Shown one piece after another: positions 37,415-49,795 of a DNA stretch of 64,000 nt. The notes under the pieces are model-generated. The model was not told the origin of the DNA. It did not search any database and worked only from the letters and a program-made list of their open reading frames with translations. Position 1 is the stretch's first letter; each line of letters starts with the position of its first letter. The DNA comes from Cryptomeria japonica (lineage: Eukaryota; Streptophyta; Pinopsida; Cupressales; Cupressaceae), in the NCBI RefSeq assembly GCF_030272615.1, contig NC_081408.1, positions 623,408,383 through 623,472,382 of the forward strand, given 5' to 3'. The translations under genes and the position numbers were made by a program.

Positions 37415-38135
37415 TGTTGTCATTGATGGCAACTCACACCATTTTGGGTTGGACACTTAACCAGTACTCATTAGCATTTAAGTCATCCAGCATATAAAGA
37501 AACCGAAAACCGACAGACAAGGGAAACTGACAAACTAGGAACCAGTATATGAGGTTGACATAGGAGGTTGATTCAGCAAGTCTACATGGCAGCAATTAGC
37601 AACATCGGTCACAAAGTTTAATGCATTTATTTTTGTCTAGGCCAACATGTAAATAAATTGTAATATCATTGTAAGCCGACATAAGACATTTATGTTTATG
37701 ATTGGGAAGGGTATTTAAGTCGGTCCAATTAGGTTATTTTGAATGTATAAGGTGATATAAGAGTGTAAGGTTATGTGAGTGATCTTGATCGACTGAATGT
37801 GAATGTAATGTTCTATAGTCGGTCTTGGATACTGGTTTAGAGATTTGGGAAGCGAAGTAAGATACCAGTAAGGGAAGACATAGTGAAAACTGATACAGAT
37901 TGTGTTTTAATCGAAACTCATCCAACATAGCAGATGCATTCTTAGAGTTCAAAATTTTGTTTGTAACTCCATATTTGGTGTATGTAGTCAGTGAGGCTCC
38001 TTTTGTGATGAGTAGTGCAATCTAGGCTATTGGCCTTCCTACATGTGTAGGCCCTTATTGTAATTTGTATTCATTTGGCCAGTGGATAGATATTGTGGGT
38101 CACCAATCCCACCGTGGTTTTTCCTCTTTGAGGTT
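37415..38135 (+). mobile_element. Truncated copia-type LTR fragment
   Basis: It begins TGTTGTCATTGATGGCAAC, a typical copia LTR start, and runs to a segment with ACCGTGGTTTTTCC, which in such LTRs lies near the 3' end. The last part is lost. It interrupts transposase copy 1. No target duplication was found. Confidence 0.55.
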
Positions 38136-38495
38136 AAAGAAGCACATAGCACAGAGCTAATAGCCTCGGTCATAAGGGGAAGATTAAAGAAGAAAATACA
38201 ACCATTTAGACTGTTAAAGGATGAGCAATAATAAAAACATGAAGCCACAAAGGCTCAGTTTCAGAGCATGAGTACTAAAGATATAATACATGTAAAGGAT
38301 AAAAGATTGCAAAGTCAATCATCAAGACAATTTAAGGACAATGCACAAGCCTATTTTTAGGCAATCAGACCAAAGTCACCATCAAACAACATAAATAAAA
38401 AGATCATCAAAAGAAAGGGAAACATCAATACAAACCCTATAGGATTATATCATAGTAGTGCACAAAAGAATGGCATCACACAATCATGAATATGA
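38136..38495. other. Unique spacer, nothing recognised
   Basis: Non-coding DNA between the LTR fragment and the next LTR. Confidence 0.45.
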
Positions 38496-39639
38496 TGTTG
38501 GAATCAATGAACACTAAGAGGGGGGGTGAATTAGTAATTTACAATTTTTAACTTTCTTGAACTGATTCTTAAACCACTTGATGCAAATGAATAAAAGTAA
38601 AGTACAAAAACTCAATACGAACAAGCACAAAACCATAACATCAAAATTTTTACGTGGAAACCTAGAAAGGGAAAAACCACAGTGGGATTGAGATCCACAA
38701 TATTAAAATACTGTGATCAAGAGTATAATAATATTACAAAGGGGAATGCACATGAATTTAGGCACACTGCCTAGAGCTCACTACTCAAATACAAGAGAGG
38801 GCTACAACCCCTAGAGATCCACTATCCTACAAATGTTTACAAATAATAACTTGAATGACTGAATTGATGAATAGCATCTACAAATGCCAAAGTGCAGTTC
38901 TGGTTAAGCACAAAGTATCTTACTTCCATTGCTTTGACACAATCCTCTATTTTGTTGTACTGTCATATATACTGGAGCATAAATCCAAAGATAGCATACT
39001 TGAAACTATTCACAAAATCTCATACAATCTTCACACATCCACACAGATCATAAAAAATGATCATATAGATCAGTCTTATATATCCGCGTCTCTTGTTTTA
39101 GGTTACCAACATGTCAACTCCAAAACATTTGCAAAACATGAAACGTGTTAAAATGAGTTGGCTCAATCCAATTACTAATGCAAAACAAATTGATTATATG
39201 CTTCACATATGTCGGCTTGACAATCTCGAACTCGAAACCAATCCACAAAATTATCCCAAAGATTTTGCATAACACGCTATGCCACTAATTGGCCAAAGAA
39301 CCTTGTTCTTCCTGAAACATCAAATGTTGGATCTTCAATCTTGCATGAGAATCAATACCAGAGGCTAGGATTGTGGACTAAGCTATTCTAATTATCCAAT
39401 CGACTACTTCTTCCACCACAAAGAAAAATGTGCACCCAAAATTGAGTTCTACTAAAAGCACTCTTACTTTGTCGAACATTGTGTTCCACCTTCTAGACTT
39501 AAGCAAAGTAGACTTTGAACTTTCGATAGGATGATTCAACATATTCCAGATGAAGCTTTTGATCTGAGTTGTCATCAATGAGAACACCAAAACACTCATC
39601 AAGCACTTATCTCTTCCATTACAATGTCTCTTGCCAACA
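38496..39639 (-). mobile_element. Solo copia-type LTR C, 1.14 kb
   Basis: It starts TGTTGGAATC and ends TTGCCAACA, with the same G-run plus TGAATTAG near the outer edge and the GGGAAAAACCACAGTGGGAT block seen in the A LTRs. The flanks TATGA and GATGA match at four of five bases. There is no internal domain. Confidence 0.65.
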
Positions 39640-40075
39640 GATGAACAATATACAATAAGAGGGACAAGTTCTTAGTGTCAAAGTCTGATATAAGCTAGAA
39701 TATAGTGATAGTTTATTGTCATAGTAGGTACTCCCATGACAGTTCATAATGTCTAGGGTAGAATTAGTGAGTAAGGATTCATAGAATTCAAAAAGTCTAG
39801 GTGTGCGGGAATTTGTGAAGATAGAAAAACTCAAACAAACCCTCATAATTCATGATTGCAGTGATTGCAAACCAGTATATAGTGCCACAATGATCTAGAG
39901 CAGTACTTAAAGAAGAGGTTTAAAGTTTGTGGGTTAGTGCAACATCAAGGGGGGCCAAAAAGTGGCAATGTGAAAAAAATAGCCTTCCTCACTCGCCCAA
40001 AAACGTGAAAATCCGTGTTGACTTTTTACTTGGCTTGGGTGTCAGTACATCTTGGCCTGGTAATTACCTATGCAA
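39640..40075. other. Unique spacer, nothing recognised
   Basis: No gene-like frame with recognisable content lies between LTR C and the left end of the DNA transposon region. Confidence 0.45.
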
Positions 40076-40104
40076 ATCGAATATCCAATTTTTATTTGTA
40101 ATTT

Positions 40105-40560
40105 TAATTTAAAAAATATATTATATGTTACATATTATATAATATATTATTACATTATATATATTATATAATACGTAGTATATAATATATTATTATATTA
40201 TATTATATTATAATATAATAATATATTATATAATACAATAATATAATATAATATAATATAATATAATATAATATAATATTGTTTTATATTATATATTATA
40301 ATATATATATAATATAATACAATACGTATTTTATAATATAATAATATATTATATAATACATATTATATTATATATTATTATATTATATTATTATATAATA
40401 TATAATATAGTATATAATACGTATTGTATAATACAATATTATATATAATATAATATAATATAATATTATAATATATATTATAATATATATTATATAATAC
40501 AATACGTATTATATAATATAATAATATATTATATAATATATTATTATATTATATATGTTA
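40105..40560. repeat. AT-dinucleotide-rich low-complexity block
   Basis: About 450 bp made almost only of ATAAT, ATATA and TATTAT words, interrupted by a recurring ATACGTATT. It is probably cruciform-forming and lies upstream of the plus-strand gene. Confidence 0.85.
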
Positions 40561-40584
40561 TTTAAAAATAATTTAAGTATAGAA

Positions 40585-40721
40585 ATCGGATATCCGAGAA
40601 AATCGGATATCCGATTTTCTGAGACTTTTATATTTCGACAGTGACAATCTCGTGAGTCATTTTTAACTCACGAGTCATGTGATTTCATCAAAATCCGATA
40701 TCCGCTCCATCCGATATTCGG
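40585..40721. promoter_or_regulatory. Cluster of palindromic ATCGGATATCCGAT-like sites
   Basis: Four sites (40585-40597, 40602-40615, 40693-40704, 40709-40721) lie 215-350 bp before the start codon of the plus gene. Between the pairs is an inverted CTCGTGAGTCA / TGACTCGTGAGTT-type repeat. Subterminal clusters like this commonly bind the transposase in other DNA transposons; that role here is inference. Confidence 0.5.
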
Positions 40722-40936
40722 TGTTTTGACAAAAAATTGCTAAAAAATAGATTTAGAGGTAAGAATTTTATCGTTTTGAATCATTTTCATTCATTTTTTT
40801 ATTTTTTGTTAATGTTTATTTGATTTTTCATTGAAAATATAGGTTTTTTCATGAAAATTAGGTTTTTTTAAATCAAATACCTAATTGTTTAAATTTGTTA
40901 ACTAAATTTAATTGTTTACATTCAATTAGATTAAAA

Positions 40937-42862
40937 ATGGGGGATAACAATGAAAACACTAACCAACCACAACTGCAACAACCAAACCCTCATTTGCCAA
41001 ACCCCCCCTCCATTCAAGATTTGATTGCACAAAATTTGAATGAATTGAGGGGGATTGTAGAAGTATATCGTAGGATACCTTGTCTAAACCCAATGTTTGA
41101 TCCTCTCACGTTGATCATAAAAATTATGGAAACCATGACTGAGGAGCATGATGCCGCCCTTTTGTGGCGAGATTCTATGAAGGAAAAATATGCAGATGGC
41201 TTGTCGTATAAAGATATCAAGGATCTTGAGATATCCAAAGTCAAAATTGCCTCATTGTTTGTCAATCCCCGTACTGGTCAGCCCGTAGATCTCAAAAAAA
41301 TAAAACTTTCTATTAAATGGTGCACAAATGATGGGATTGTGAAAAAATTTTGGGATCATTGGTGGATGGTTTTCGACAAACCACCCAACAACAATCTTGA
41401 TATCCCCTTCTATTTCATAAAACAATTTTATGCTAAGTTTGTTTTACACAAACATGTGAACTACTTTGATATCCAACCTTTCCGGGGTGTAGGTTTAGGT
41501 ATGCCCCAAAATAGACCTAGGGCAGTCAGAGTAGTATAGGGCCCATATGCCCCCCCTCCTCCTGTTGATCCCCTACCTGCAGTTCAGTATCTTGATATCA
41601 TTTGTGAGGCAGCTTCACAGACCATATCGGTTATTCACTCTTTGAGTTGCTTTTTGATTTCTCAGGTTGCGTCAGTAGCTCAGCCTACTCTTGATGGTAG
41701 CGGTGCATCCAATGCCAGTGACACGTCATCTTTGGCTCCACACATATGCGTGCCCCATAGTTGTGTCATGTGTGGGCACGTATGCTTGGGTCTAGTTGGA
41801 TAGCTCGTTGATCCTCCTATGGACAATGCAGATTATGAGGTGCATGAGATGCATGATGCACCAGATGTTATTACACAGACTGTAGGATACCCTAGGGAGT
41901 CCTCACATGCTAGAGGCGAGGAGGCACCGTCATCATACATTGATGATGTAGTGGTAAGATTTATGTTTTCACAGTTCATTTTATATTTTAATTTAATATT
42001 TATAAATTAGATAATATTAAGTACTAATTTTTATTTACATGGTCTATTTAACAGTTGATGACCGAGGATGAGTTGAGACAGATTCAGGAGGGCACCTTGT
42101 CAGCCATTTCATTTGGCCTTGATAGCTTGACGGTACATATATTATTGGACCTAGTCATTTGTATTTTATTGTACATAGATGCTCATCATTTATATTGGTA
42201 TTAATTAGATTATGTAGTAACTTGCATGTATATCTTATTTTACTCTTGTAGGGCACAAGCAGCACAAGTGTGGGGCAGTGTGATTTAGGATCTGGTAGTG
42301 TAGTTGGAGACAAGGGAACGGTAATTGAATGCAAATATGATTGAATGAATAGTTTAAATAACTTATAGTGATTATACATGTCTAGACATAGATTGATAGT
42401 TTCATATACTTGTTGTGTATATATATAGAGAATTCTTGGCTTCACATCCTTGATGACTACACCCAGTATACCTGAAGAAGAAGAAGAAGAGATGCCTCGA
42501 GTAGATGTGTGTTTATTTTATTTTTTGATTAGTAGATATAATTTGTTATTATCAGTGACAATTATATGATAACTTGTATCAATGTCATGTTTCTGAACAT
42601 ATGTAGGTTGTGTATGAAAATATTCAAAACTTACCTCCTCTATTGAAGACATACATCAAGAGTCCTGCAAAGCTGAAGAGAAAACATGGAGATGAGGTAA
42701 ACATGAATAGTTTAATTATAGTTCATTTTTACGTCAACTTTTTGAATGTGAATTATATAATATAACTAATATTAATCGTGGTTTGTTTTTCTTATGCAGG
42801 ATCCTTCAGAGCCGAGCAGTGCGGCGAAGAGGATTGATTTTGATGAACCATCAGCAGCTTAG
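40937..42862 (+). pseudogene. Plus-strand partner gene of the DNA transposon, six exons, two internal TAG codons
   Basis: Model: exons 40937-41953, 42055-42132, 42252-42320, 42429-42506, 42607-42696 and 42800-42862. Every intron is GT-AG and every junction is phase 0, giving 465 codons with the final TAG. The N-terminus is Asn/Gln/Pro-rich (MGDNNENTNQPQLQQP); the middle has IKWCTNDGIVKKFWDHWWMV; the C-terminus has a poly-Glu run and a basic KLKRKHGDE that could be a nuclear signal. An in-frame Met upstream at 40895 is an alternative start. Two TAG codons, 41537-41539 and 41801-41803, interrupt exon 1, each one change from CAG. I do not recognise the family. Its convergent position suggests an accessory protein of the transposon. 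Confidence 0.65.
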
Positions 42863-43129
42863 GATGTTATAGATAGTTTTTGGATGCTTACATGTCTAGT
42901 TGGCATGTATATTTTGTATATGGACATACATTCACGTATTTAGACATACATTTTGTTTCAGTTGGCATTTATGCCATATTTGTGTATGGACATACATTTG
43001 TAATCATTTGACATTTTTATATATACAAAAGTTGATATTCAATCATATAAATTGTTGCTCATCTGTGAGTGGTGTTATCATGGAAATCCTTAATCTTCAT
43101 TCCAATAATTAACAATGGTTAATAATGGC

Positions 43130-43290
43130 TATTTAATGAACAATACAATTCATTTCATTTCATCCTAAGTGATGTTTTTATAATGAACAATACAATACAA
43201 TTCATTTAATGAACAATACAATTCATTTAATCAACAATATAATACAATCCATTCAATGAAAAATACAATTCATTTAATGAAAAATACCCT
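43130..43290. repeat. Short tandem repeat, ACAATTCATTTAATGAA-like
   Basis: About six imperfect units of 20-25 bp built on AATGAACAATACAATTCATTT follow the 3' end of the plus-strand gene. Confidence 0.75.
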
Positions 43291-45525
43291 ATGCATGCTC
43301 CTATTTTTCCCCCCCACTTGATCGAACGCTCGGGGTCATACCCTACTAGCATCGTCCCTTGAGCGCCCTAAGTGCTCAGAATTGTCAAACTTTGATGGGC
43401 CCTAACTCAAAATCCATGGAACCTACAAATGATCCGTTTGAACCTACGGGGCCATGAGAGGGGTCCCTACAAAAGCCTATCTTGGTTTTTCAAGTTTCCC
43501 TACGGTTTTATTAGGGCAGCAATTTTTCGGTTGGTGAAAAAATCGTCAGTCTCACTCAATGGAATGTTGTCGCATGGTCGATTTCTCGTTCTGCTCATCG
43601 TGATGACGAACCGTCAGCTCCGACATGTCCAGTTAGGCATTATTACCCTATGCATGCTCCTATTTTTCCCCTCGACTCGATCGAACGCTCAAGGTCATAC
43701 CCTACCAACATCGTCCCTTGAGCGCCCTAAGTGCTCAAAATTATCAAACTTTGACAAGCCCTAACTCGGAGTCTGTGGCACCTGCGAATGATCCGTTTGA
43801 ACCTACAGGGCCACGAGAGGGGTCCCTACAAAAGCCTTTCTTGGTTTTTCAAGTTGCCCTATGGTTTTATTAGGGCAGCAATTTTTCGGTTGGCGAAAAA
43901 TCGTCAATCTCACTCAATGGAATGTTGTCTCGTGGCTGATTTCTCGTTCTGCTCATCGCGATGATGAACCATCAGCTCCGACATGTCTAGTTAGGCATTA
44001 TTACCCTTCGCATGCTCCTATTTTTCCCCCACACTCGATCGAACACTCGGGGTCATACCCTACTGACGTCGTCCCTTGAGCGCCCTAAGTGCTCAAAATT
44101 ATCAAACTTTGACAGACCCTAACTCAGAATCCGTGCATCTGTGAATGATTCGTTTGAACCTATGAGGCCATGAGAGGGGTCCCTACAAAATCCTATATCA
44201 ATTTTTCAAGTTGCCTTACGGTTTTATTAGGGCAGCAATTTTTCGATTGGCAAACAAATCGTCAGTCTCACTCAATGGAATGTTGTCGCATGGCTGATTT
44301 ATCGTTCTGCTCATCGCAATGACAAACCGTCAGCTCCGACATGTCTAGTTAGGCATTATTACCCTACGCATGCTCCTATTTTTCCCCCCCACTCGATCGA
44401 ACGCTCGGGGTCATACTCTACCGACATCGTCCCTTGAGCGCCCTAAGTGCTCAAAATTGTCAAACTTTGACGGGCCCTAACTTGGAATCTGTTGAACCTG
44501 CGAATGATCCGTTTGAACCTACAGGGCCATGAGAAGGGTCCCTACAAAATCCTATCTCGGTTTTTCAAGTTTCCCTACAGTTTAATTAGCGCAGCAATTT
44601 TTCGGTTGGCGAAAAAATTGTCAGTCTCACTCAATGGAATGTTGTCGCATGGCTGATTTCTCGTTTCGCTTGTCGCAACGATGAACCATCGGCTCTGACA
44701 TGTCCAGTTAGGCATTATTACCCTACGCATGCTCCTATGTTGCCCCCCCCCACTCGATCGAACGCTCAAGGTCATACCCTACCAACGTCATCCCTTGAGT
44801 GCCCTAAGTGCTCAAAATTGTCAAATTTTGACAGGCCCTAACTCAGAATCTGTGGCACCTACGAATGATCCATTTGAACGTATGGGGCCACGAGAGGGGT
44901 CCCTACAAAAGCCTATCTTGGTTTTTCAAGTTGCCCTATGGTTTTATTAGGGCAGCAATTTTTTGGTTGGCGAAAAAATCGTCAGTCTCACTCAATGGAA
45001 TGTTGTCACGTGGTCGATTTCTTGTTCTGCTCGTCACGATGACAAATTGTCGACTCCAACATCTCCAGTTAGGAATTATTACACTATGCATGCTCCTATT
45101 TTACCCCCCCACTCGATCGAACGCTCGAGGTCATACCCTACCGGCGTTGTCCCTTGAGCACCCTAAGTGCTCAAAATTGTCAAACTTTGATGGGCCCTAA
45201 CTTGGAATCTGTGGAACCTGCAAATGATCCATTTGAACCTATGGGGCCATGAGAGGGGTCCCTACAAAAGCCTATCTCGATTTTTCAAGTTGCCCTACGG
45301 TTTTATTAGGGCAGCAATTTTTCGGTTGGCGAAAAAATCGTCAGTCTCACTCAATGGAATGTTGTCGTGTGGTCGATTTATTGTTCTACTCATCATGATG
45401 ACGAACCGTCGGCTCTGACATGTCCAATTAGGCATTATTTCTCTACGTATGCTCCTATTTTTCCCCCCCACTCGATCAAACGCTCGGGGTCATACCCTAC
45501 CGACGTCATCCCTTGAGTGCTAAAA
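43291..45525. repeat. Tandem satellite, ~359-bp unit, about 6.2 copies
   Basis: The landmark CATGCTCCTATTTT recurs at 43294, 43653, 44011, 44369, 44728, 45089 and 45448, a spacing of 358-361 bp. Units differ by scattered substitutions, many of them C/T or G/A. The composition is clearly more GC-rich than the flanks. The word AATTTTTCGGTTGGCGAAAA forms a short hairpin in each unit. The array lies between the two convergent genes. Frames across it are by-products of the repeat. Confidence 0.93.
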
Positions 45526-46626
45526 TTATATATAAACAAGCATTACGTTGTAGACACATAATGATCATGAATATTTCCATGTATTTTATACACCTAATTA
45601 CCATTACACTTGCATGTGACATCCATGAAGGGATATGCAAACATGATTTTTTTTTCATTATCAATACAACTACACCAATGTACTCATGTACAGATACATG
45701 GACATTATCATCAATATAACTAAACCAATTTGCTCATGGACATTGTATATCATCATAACAATGTTACATCAATTCACATCCATATAAAAATACAACATCC
45801 CACTTCATCTGCATCAGACATCCTCATGACCTAAGAGAAAAGCTTGCATACAACAATGCCTGTATATAAATGAAGACCAAGATAAGTAACCCTTTTATGC
45901 GGAATGAATGTGCTACAAGAAATAAATTATAACACTTAATACAAATTAGTTTGGAAAATTATAAATAGATCATTTCAAACATTTTTAAGACGCACAAGAT
46001 TGTATAATTATGAAACTTACCAGTTTCTCTACAAAGTATACAAGCATAACTTAGAAGAAAGATGCATGTTGATTAAAGCCCTTCTCACTCATTTCTCTGC
46101 ATGGTTGAAGATGATGGTAGATATGGTCATTTCTAAATAGCAATACATTCACTTGACTTAATGTTTATGCACAAAATTTTATCTCATTAATGCACAAAAG
46201 AATATGTACCATCACCAAGAGAGGGTCTTGTCAATGGCAAATGATCTAGCATGAACCTGTATATCATCAAAAATCATAATGTGATGTACTATTGTATATC
46301 ATCAATAAAGACCTGCATGAGCATAAAGGTTTTGTGATAATTATATCATAAAAAATTGTTAGATAGTGTTCTCTAATAACAAAAATTGTAAATCTCATCA
46401 AATGCATGATAATAAGTCATGTTGCAAAAATACGTCCCTTCCGATTATATTGTGTACCCACTATGTGCATGCAAAAACCGTGTTGCAAAAAAAAAACGTT
46501 CATCAATAGACCTGCATTTTCAGCACATCCTTAATATACATGTAACAAACTTGATCATTAAGGTTTAATGATCATTGTTTGAAATGAAATGCATGATAAA
46601 AAAAATAAGGCACCATTAAAGACCTA
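45526..46626. other. Intergenic, no gene seen
   Basis: Unique AT-rich DNA between the satellite and the transposase C-terminus. It probably includes the 3' region of the minus-strand gene. Confidence 0.5.
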
Positions 46627-47092
46627 CTACTCAAGTGTGCCTGAAGGGTCATCTCTTTGTTTAAGAGTATCCAGTATTGCTTCATGATCAGCAATAGTCA
46701 CTGTCCATAGCTCTTTAGTCTTCAGTTTTGCTTGATGCTTCAACAACTTGACATTTGTAGCTATAATAAGGTGTGAATACATTATAATGGTTTTGTGTCT
46801 CTCATAGTCTTCAAATGCAAGTATGCCATTCTTTCTAATCATGTATGTTCGCAACCAAGTTCCCAAAACAACAACTGAACCTGTAGGATATGTGAACCTG
46901 TCATCATCTGTCACTAGTTGTGTTAGCTTTTGTTTTCCCTATACACATCGTGCCAACCAATATTTTGATCTCTCTTCATTCCCTTGCAGTGCAACAACTG
47001 CAAAAACATGTCCTAGCTATACAAGATCTAATAGACGATCATACTCAAGTGAACTTTCCATGTCATCATTTGACAAGGATATTGTTTGAGAT
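46627..47092 (-). pseudogene. Transposase-like gene copy 2, C-terminal segment
   Basis: It continues in frame from the segment at 49796-52445 once the LTR element between them is ignored (joined residues ...LTPLS-QTISLSNDD...). It contains GTWLRTYMIRKNGILAFEDYE and KELWTVTIADHEA, closely matching copy 1, and ends GTLE-stop as copy 1 ends GTME-stop. That confirms the true C-terminus. In-frame TAG codons lie at 47017-47019 and 46939-46941. No intron is present where copy 1 has one. Confidence 0.8.
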
Positions 47093-47502
47093 TGTGAGAT
47101 TTTACCAAGATCAAGAGGCAATGGAAAGCAAAAATAAGAGAGAACAAAATAGATGATAGAAATAAATTGTATTCTATCAAGATGGAAAATATGATCAACT
47201 GGATCATTAAGCATTCGTTACATACAATGAATATGAGCCTGCTTATATAGGCAAGGCTATATGGATATGTGAGCACACAAACATGACATGTGGCTCAATA
47301 AGAAACAAGGGTAGGTAGGAGAAATAATATAATAGTCCACACAAGATCAACACCATAAAAGGTGGAAATTCTCCTACACACACTATCCCAATGTGGCACA
47401 AACACCCAAGTGTCTCATACCCAAACCACTATGAAATGCATTTCCAAGGTAAACTTAAGTAAGTGTAATAATATCCAAGATGAATAATTATTTACACCAA
47501 CA
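47093..47502 (-). repeat. 3' LTR of the non-autonomous element
   Basis: It matches the right LTR closely but lacks a ~20-bp segment, GGAAATAGGTGTGCGTAG-like, present near 49590. Confidence 0.92.
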
Positions 47503-49352
47503 CCCCCCCTTAAGTGCAACTTAGGGTAATGCACTTAAGTCTACAAGGCAACTAAGCAATGTAAGATGGGTCCCGGCTACTAGGCCATGTTAGGTACCCA
47601 TGTACAAATACAAATGCATGAAAACCAATGCAAAATCTCTCACAAAGCGGGGAAAGAGAGAAAAACCCAATGGGAAAAAACCCTCCCCCAAAAGAGAGAT
47701 GATGAAAGCACACAATGCTCTCAATGATGAATGAGAAGAACAAACTATGTCCCCCCCATAAGAGAGAAGAATAGACCATGAAGGCCCCCCTCAATGTCGA
47801 ATCTCCTGCAAAGATGGTCCAATGATGATGACCAAAATACCTCCCCATAAGGAAGAAAGAGAGCCAATGCTGCACCAATAATGTCAAAGTGTGACAAAAC
47901 CAGGTACCAAGTTGATGATGATGAATCACTCACTGCAACAAAATGAAGATCGGGCATGGAGACAACCTGCTGTGAGCATCATCTGGATACTCAGAAATAG
48001 CAGAAATACTGGTACAATCCAAGTCTCACGGGAGCCATGCACAAATGTGTACAATCTAAGTCTGAACTGGAGCCATGCACCAAGTCTCACAAGATATTCC
48101 TAATCTATGTATACAAGAGGATTACATCAAATATGTCAACATTGACAAGATACAAAGAGGTGTGGCACTTTATGATAGTGCGAGTACAACATTGCTCATG
48201 CAAGAGCATACAACATGATAGTGCAAATCTGGAAACATGAAGATGATGCCACCAAGAAGCCCTGTAGAATACTACAAAAAAGATGCCTCCAATTGGGATG
48301 TGGCCAAGACATATAAAGGAGCAAATCAACCCCCTCCTTGATTGCCGGTTGGAAGCACTGCAAGACAGGTATATAAAGTGACAAGGAAAAAAGTGTTCCC
48401 AATTTGAATTATTAAATGATGTTTGTGTTTTTAAAAGATTTTAAAAATCTAAATAAAAACAATTATTATGCCCATGCAAAAAAACTTTACTAAAAAATAA
48501 AGAAAAAAATGCAAAAAAGGCGATAGTCATTTTTTTGATGATATAAAAAAACTTTAATAAAAATTTATTAAAGATAAAAAAACCTTTATTAAAAAGTTTA
48601 TTTTTTTTATTATTATTAAAAAAAACTTATTTAAAAAAAAAAAGAAAAAAAGTTTTTTTTTTTTAATTATTAAAAAAATATATATATTTATAAAAAAAAC
48701 GACCCCTTACGGGGTTGGCCTACCTGCAGGTAGCCTGCGGTACACTCAAGGACCACCTGTGGGTCGCAGGTTGTCTGCGAGACCTGCAGGTACCCTACGA
48801 TATTGTAGGGCTTGTGGGGCCGCAGGTGGCCTGCAGTCATCGCAGGTACACCTGCGGACCAATAAAGACCCCCCCACCCTCGCTTTTAAATTATTTTTTA
48901 TTTCTTATTTTTCAAATTTTCGAAAATAATTAAAAAATGGAAAAAATTAAAAAAAAAATTCAGACTTGTACCTGCAAGTCCGTACGGCGGGCTAAGAGGG
49001 GAGATTTTTTAAACTCGGGGTGATGGAGGCCAATTTCAATGAATTGACAGTCGATCTTAAGGTTTTTGGGCCTTCTAAGCGCAATGGCAATGACGGATTT
49101 GACCAAAAATGCTCCAAAATTGCAGATCGCTGCTAGGACAAGTCACCACCCTCCACCTTCAAACGGCTCTAGATTTGGCCTCGGATGTCGGATTTGGACA
49201 AAATAAAAGGCGATTCTTACTTTCTCAAACCTCCTCAATCCAATGGTGACCTCAGATCTGACCCAACAAGATCTAATAATAACCTGCAATAGAAAGCTCC
49301 AAAATGCAAACCCCAAAATTCTCTCAATTGGCAAACCAATGGCACTCTAATG

Positions 49353-49364
49353 GCTCTGATACCA
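49353..49364 (-). promoter_or_regulatory. Primer binding site of the non-autonomous element
   Basis: The minus strand reads TGGTATCAGAGC directly against the LTR. Confidence 0.88.
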
Positions 49365-49795
49365 TGTGAGATTTTGCCAAGATCAAGAGGCAATGGAAAG
49401 CACAAATAAGAGAGAACAAAATAGATGATAGAAATAAACTGTATTCTATCAAGATGAAAAATATGATCAACTGGATCATTAAGCATTCGTTACATATAAT
49501 GAATATGAGTCTGCTTATATAGGCAAGGCTATATGGATATGTGAGCACACAAACATGACATGTGGCTCAATAAGAAACAAGGGTCGGTAGGAAATAGGTG
49601 TGCGTAGGTAGGAGAAATAATATAATAGTCCACACAAGATCAACACCATAAAAGGTGGAAATTCTCCTACACACACTATCCCAATGTGGCACAAACACCC
49701 AAGTGTCTCATACCCAAACTACTATGAAATGCATTTCCTAAGTAAATTTAAGTAAGTGTAATAATATTCAAGATGAATAATTATTTACACCAACA
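49365..49795 (-). repeat. 5' LTR of the non-autonomous element
   Basis: TGTGAGATTTTGCC to TACACCAACA, followed by the GAGAT target copy. Confidence 0.92.

Larger units (their letters stand above)
47093..49795 (-). mobile_element. Non-autonomous LTR retrotransposon inside the transposase gene
   Basis: LTRs at 47093-47502 (410 bp) and 49365-49795 (431 bp) begin TGTGAGATTTT and end ACACCAACA. The target duplication is perfect, GAGAT at 47088-47092 and 49796-49800. The Met-tRNA PBS is at 49353-49364 and a CTTAAGGGGGGG polypurine tract on the minus strand is at 47503-47514. The 1.86-kb internal region has no gag or pol, so movement would need proteins from another element. It contains a poly-A/T block (48480-48690) and a CCTGCAGGT-rich block (48715-48865). 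Confidence 0.92.

Noticed and set aside
40010-40110. Terminal inverted repeat between ~40050 and ~55700
   Set aside because: Only the palindromic site and an AATTTTT word match; the similarity is direct and too short to call a TIR.
43429-45418. Repeated ~60-110-codon frames in the 359-bp satellite
   Set aside because: The same frame recurs in each unit with frame breaks that vary; better explained by the repeat.
47552-47929. 125-codon minus frame inside the non-autonomous LTR element
   Set aside because: Phe/His-rich and low in complexity, with no retroelement domain; overlapping frames exist on both strands.
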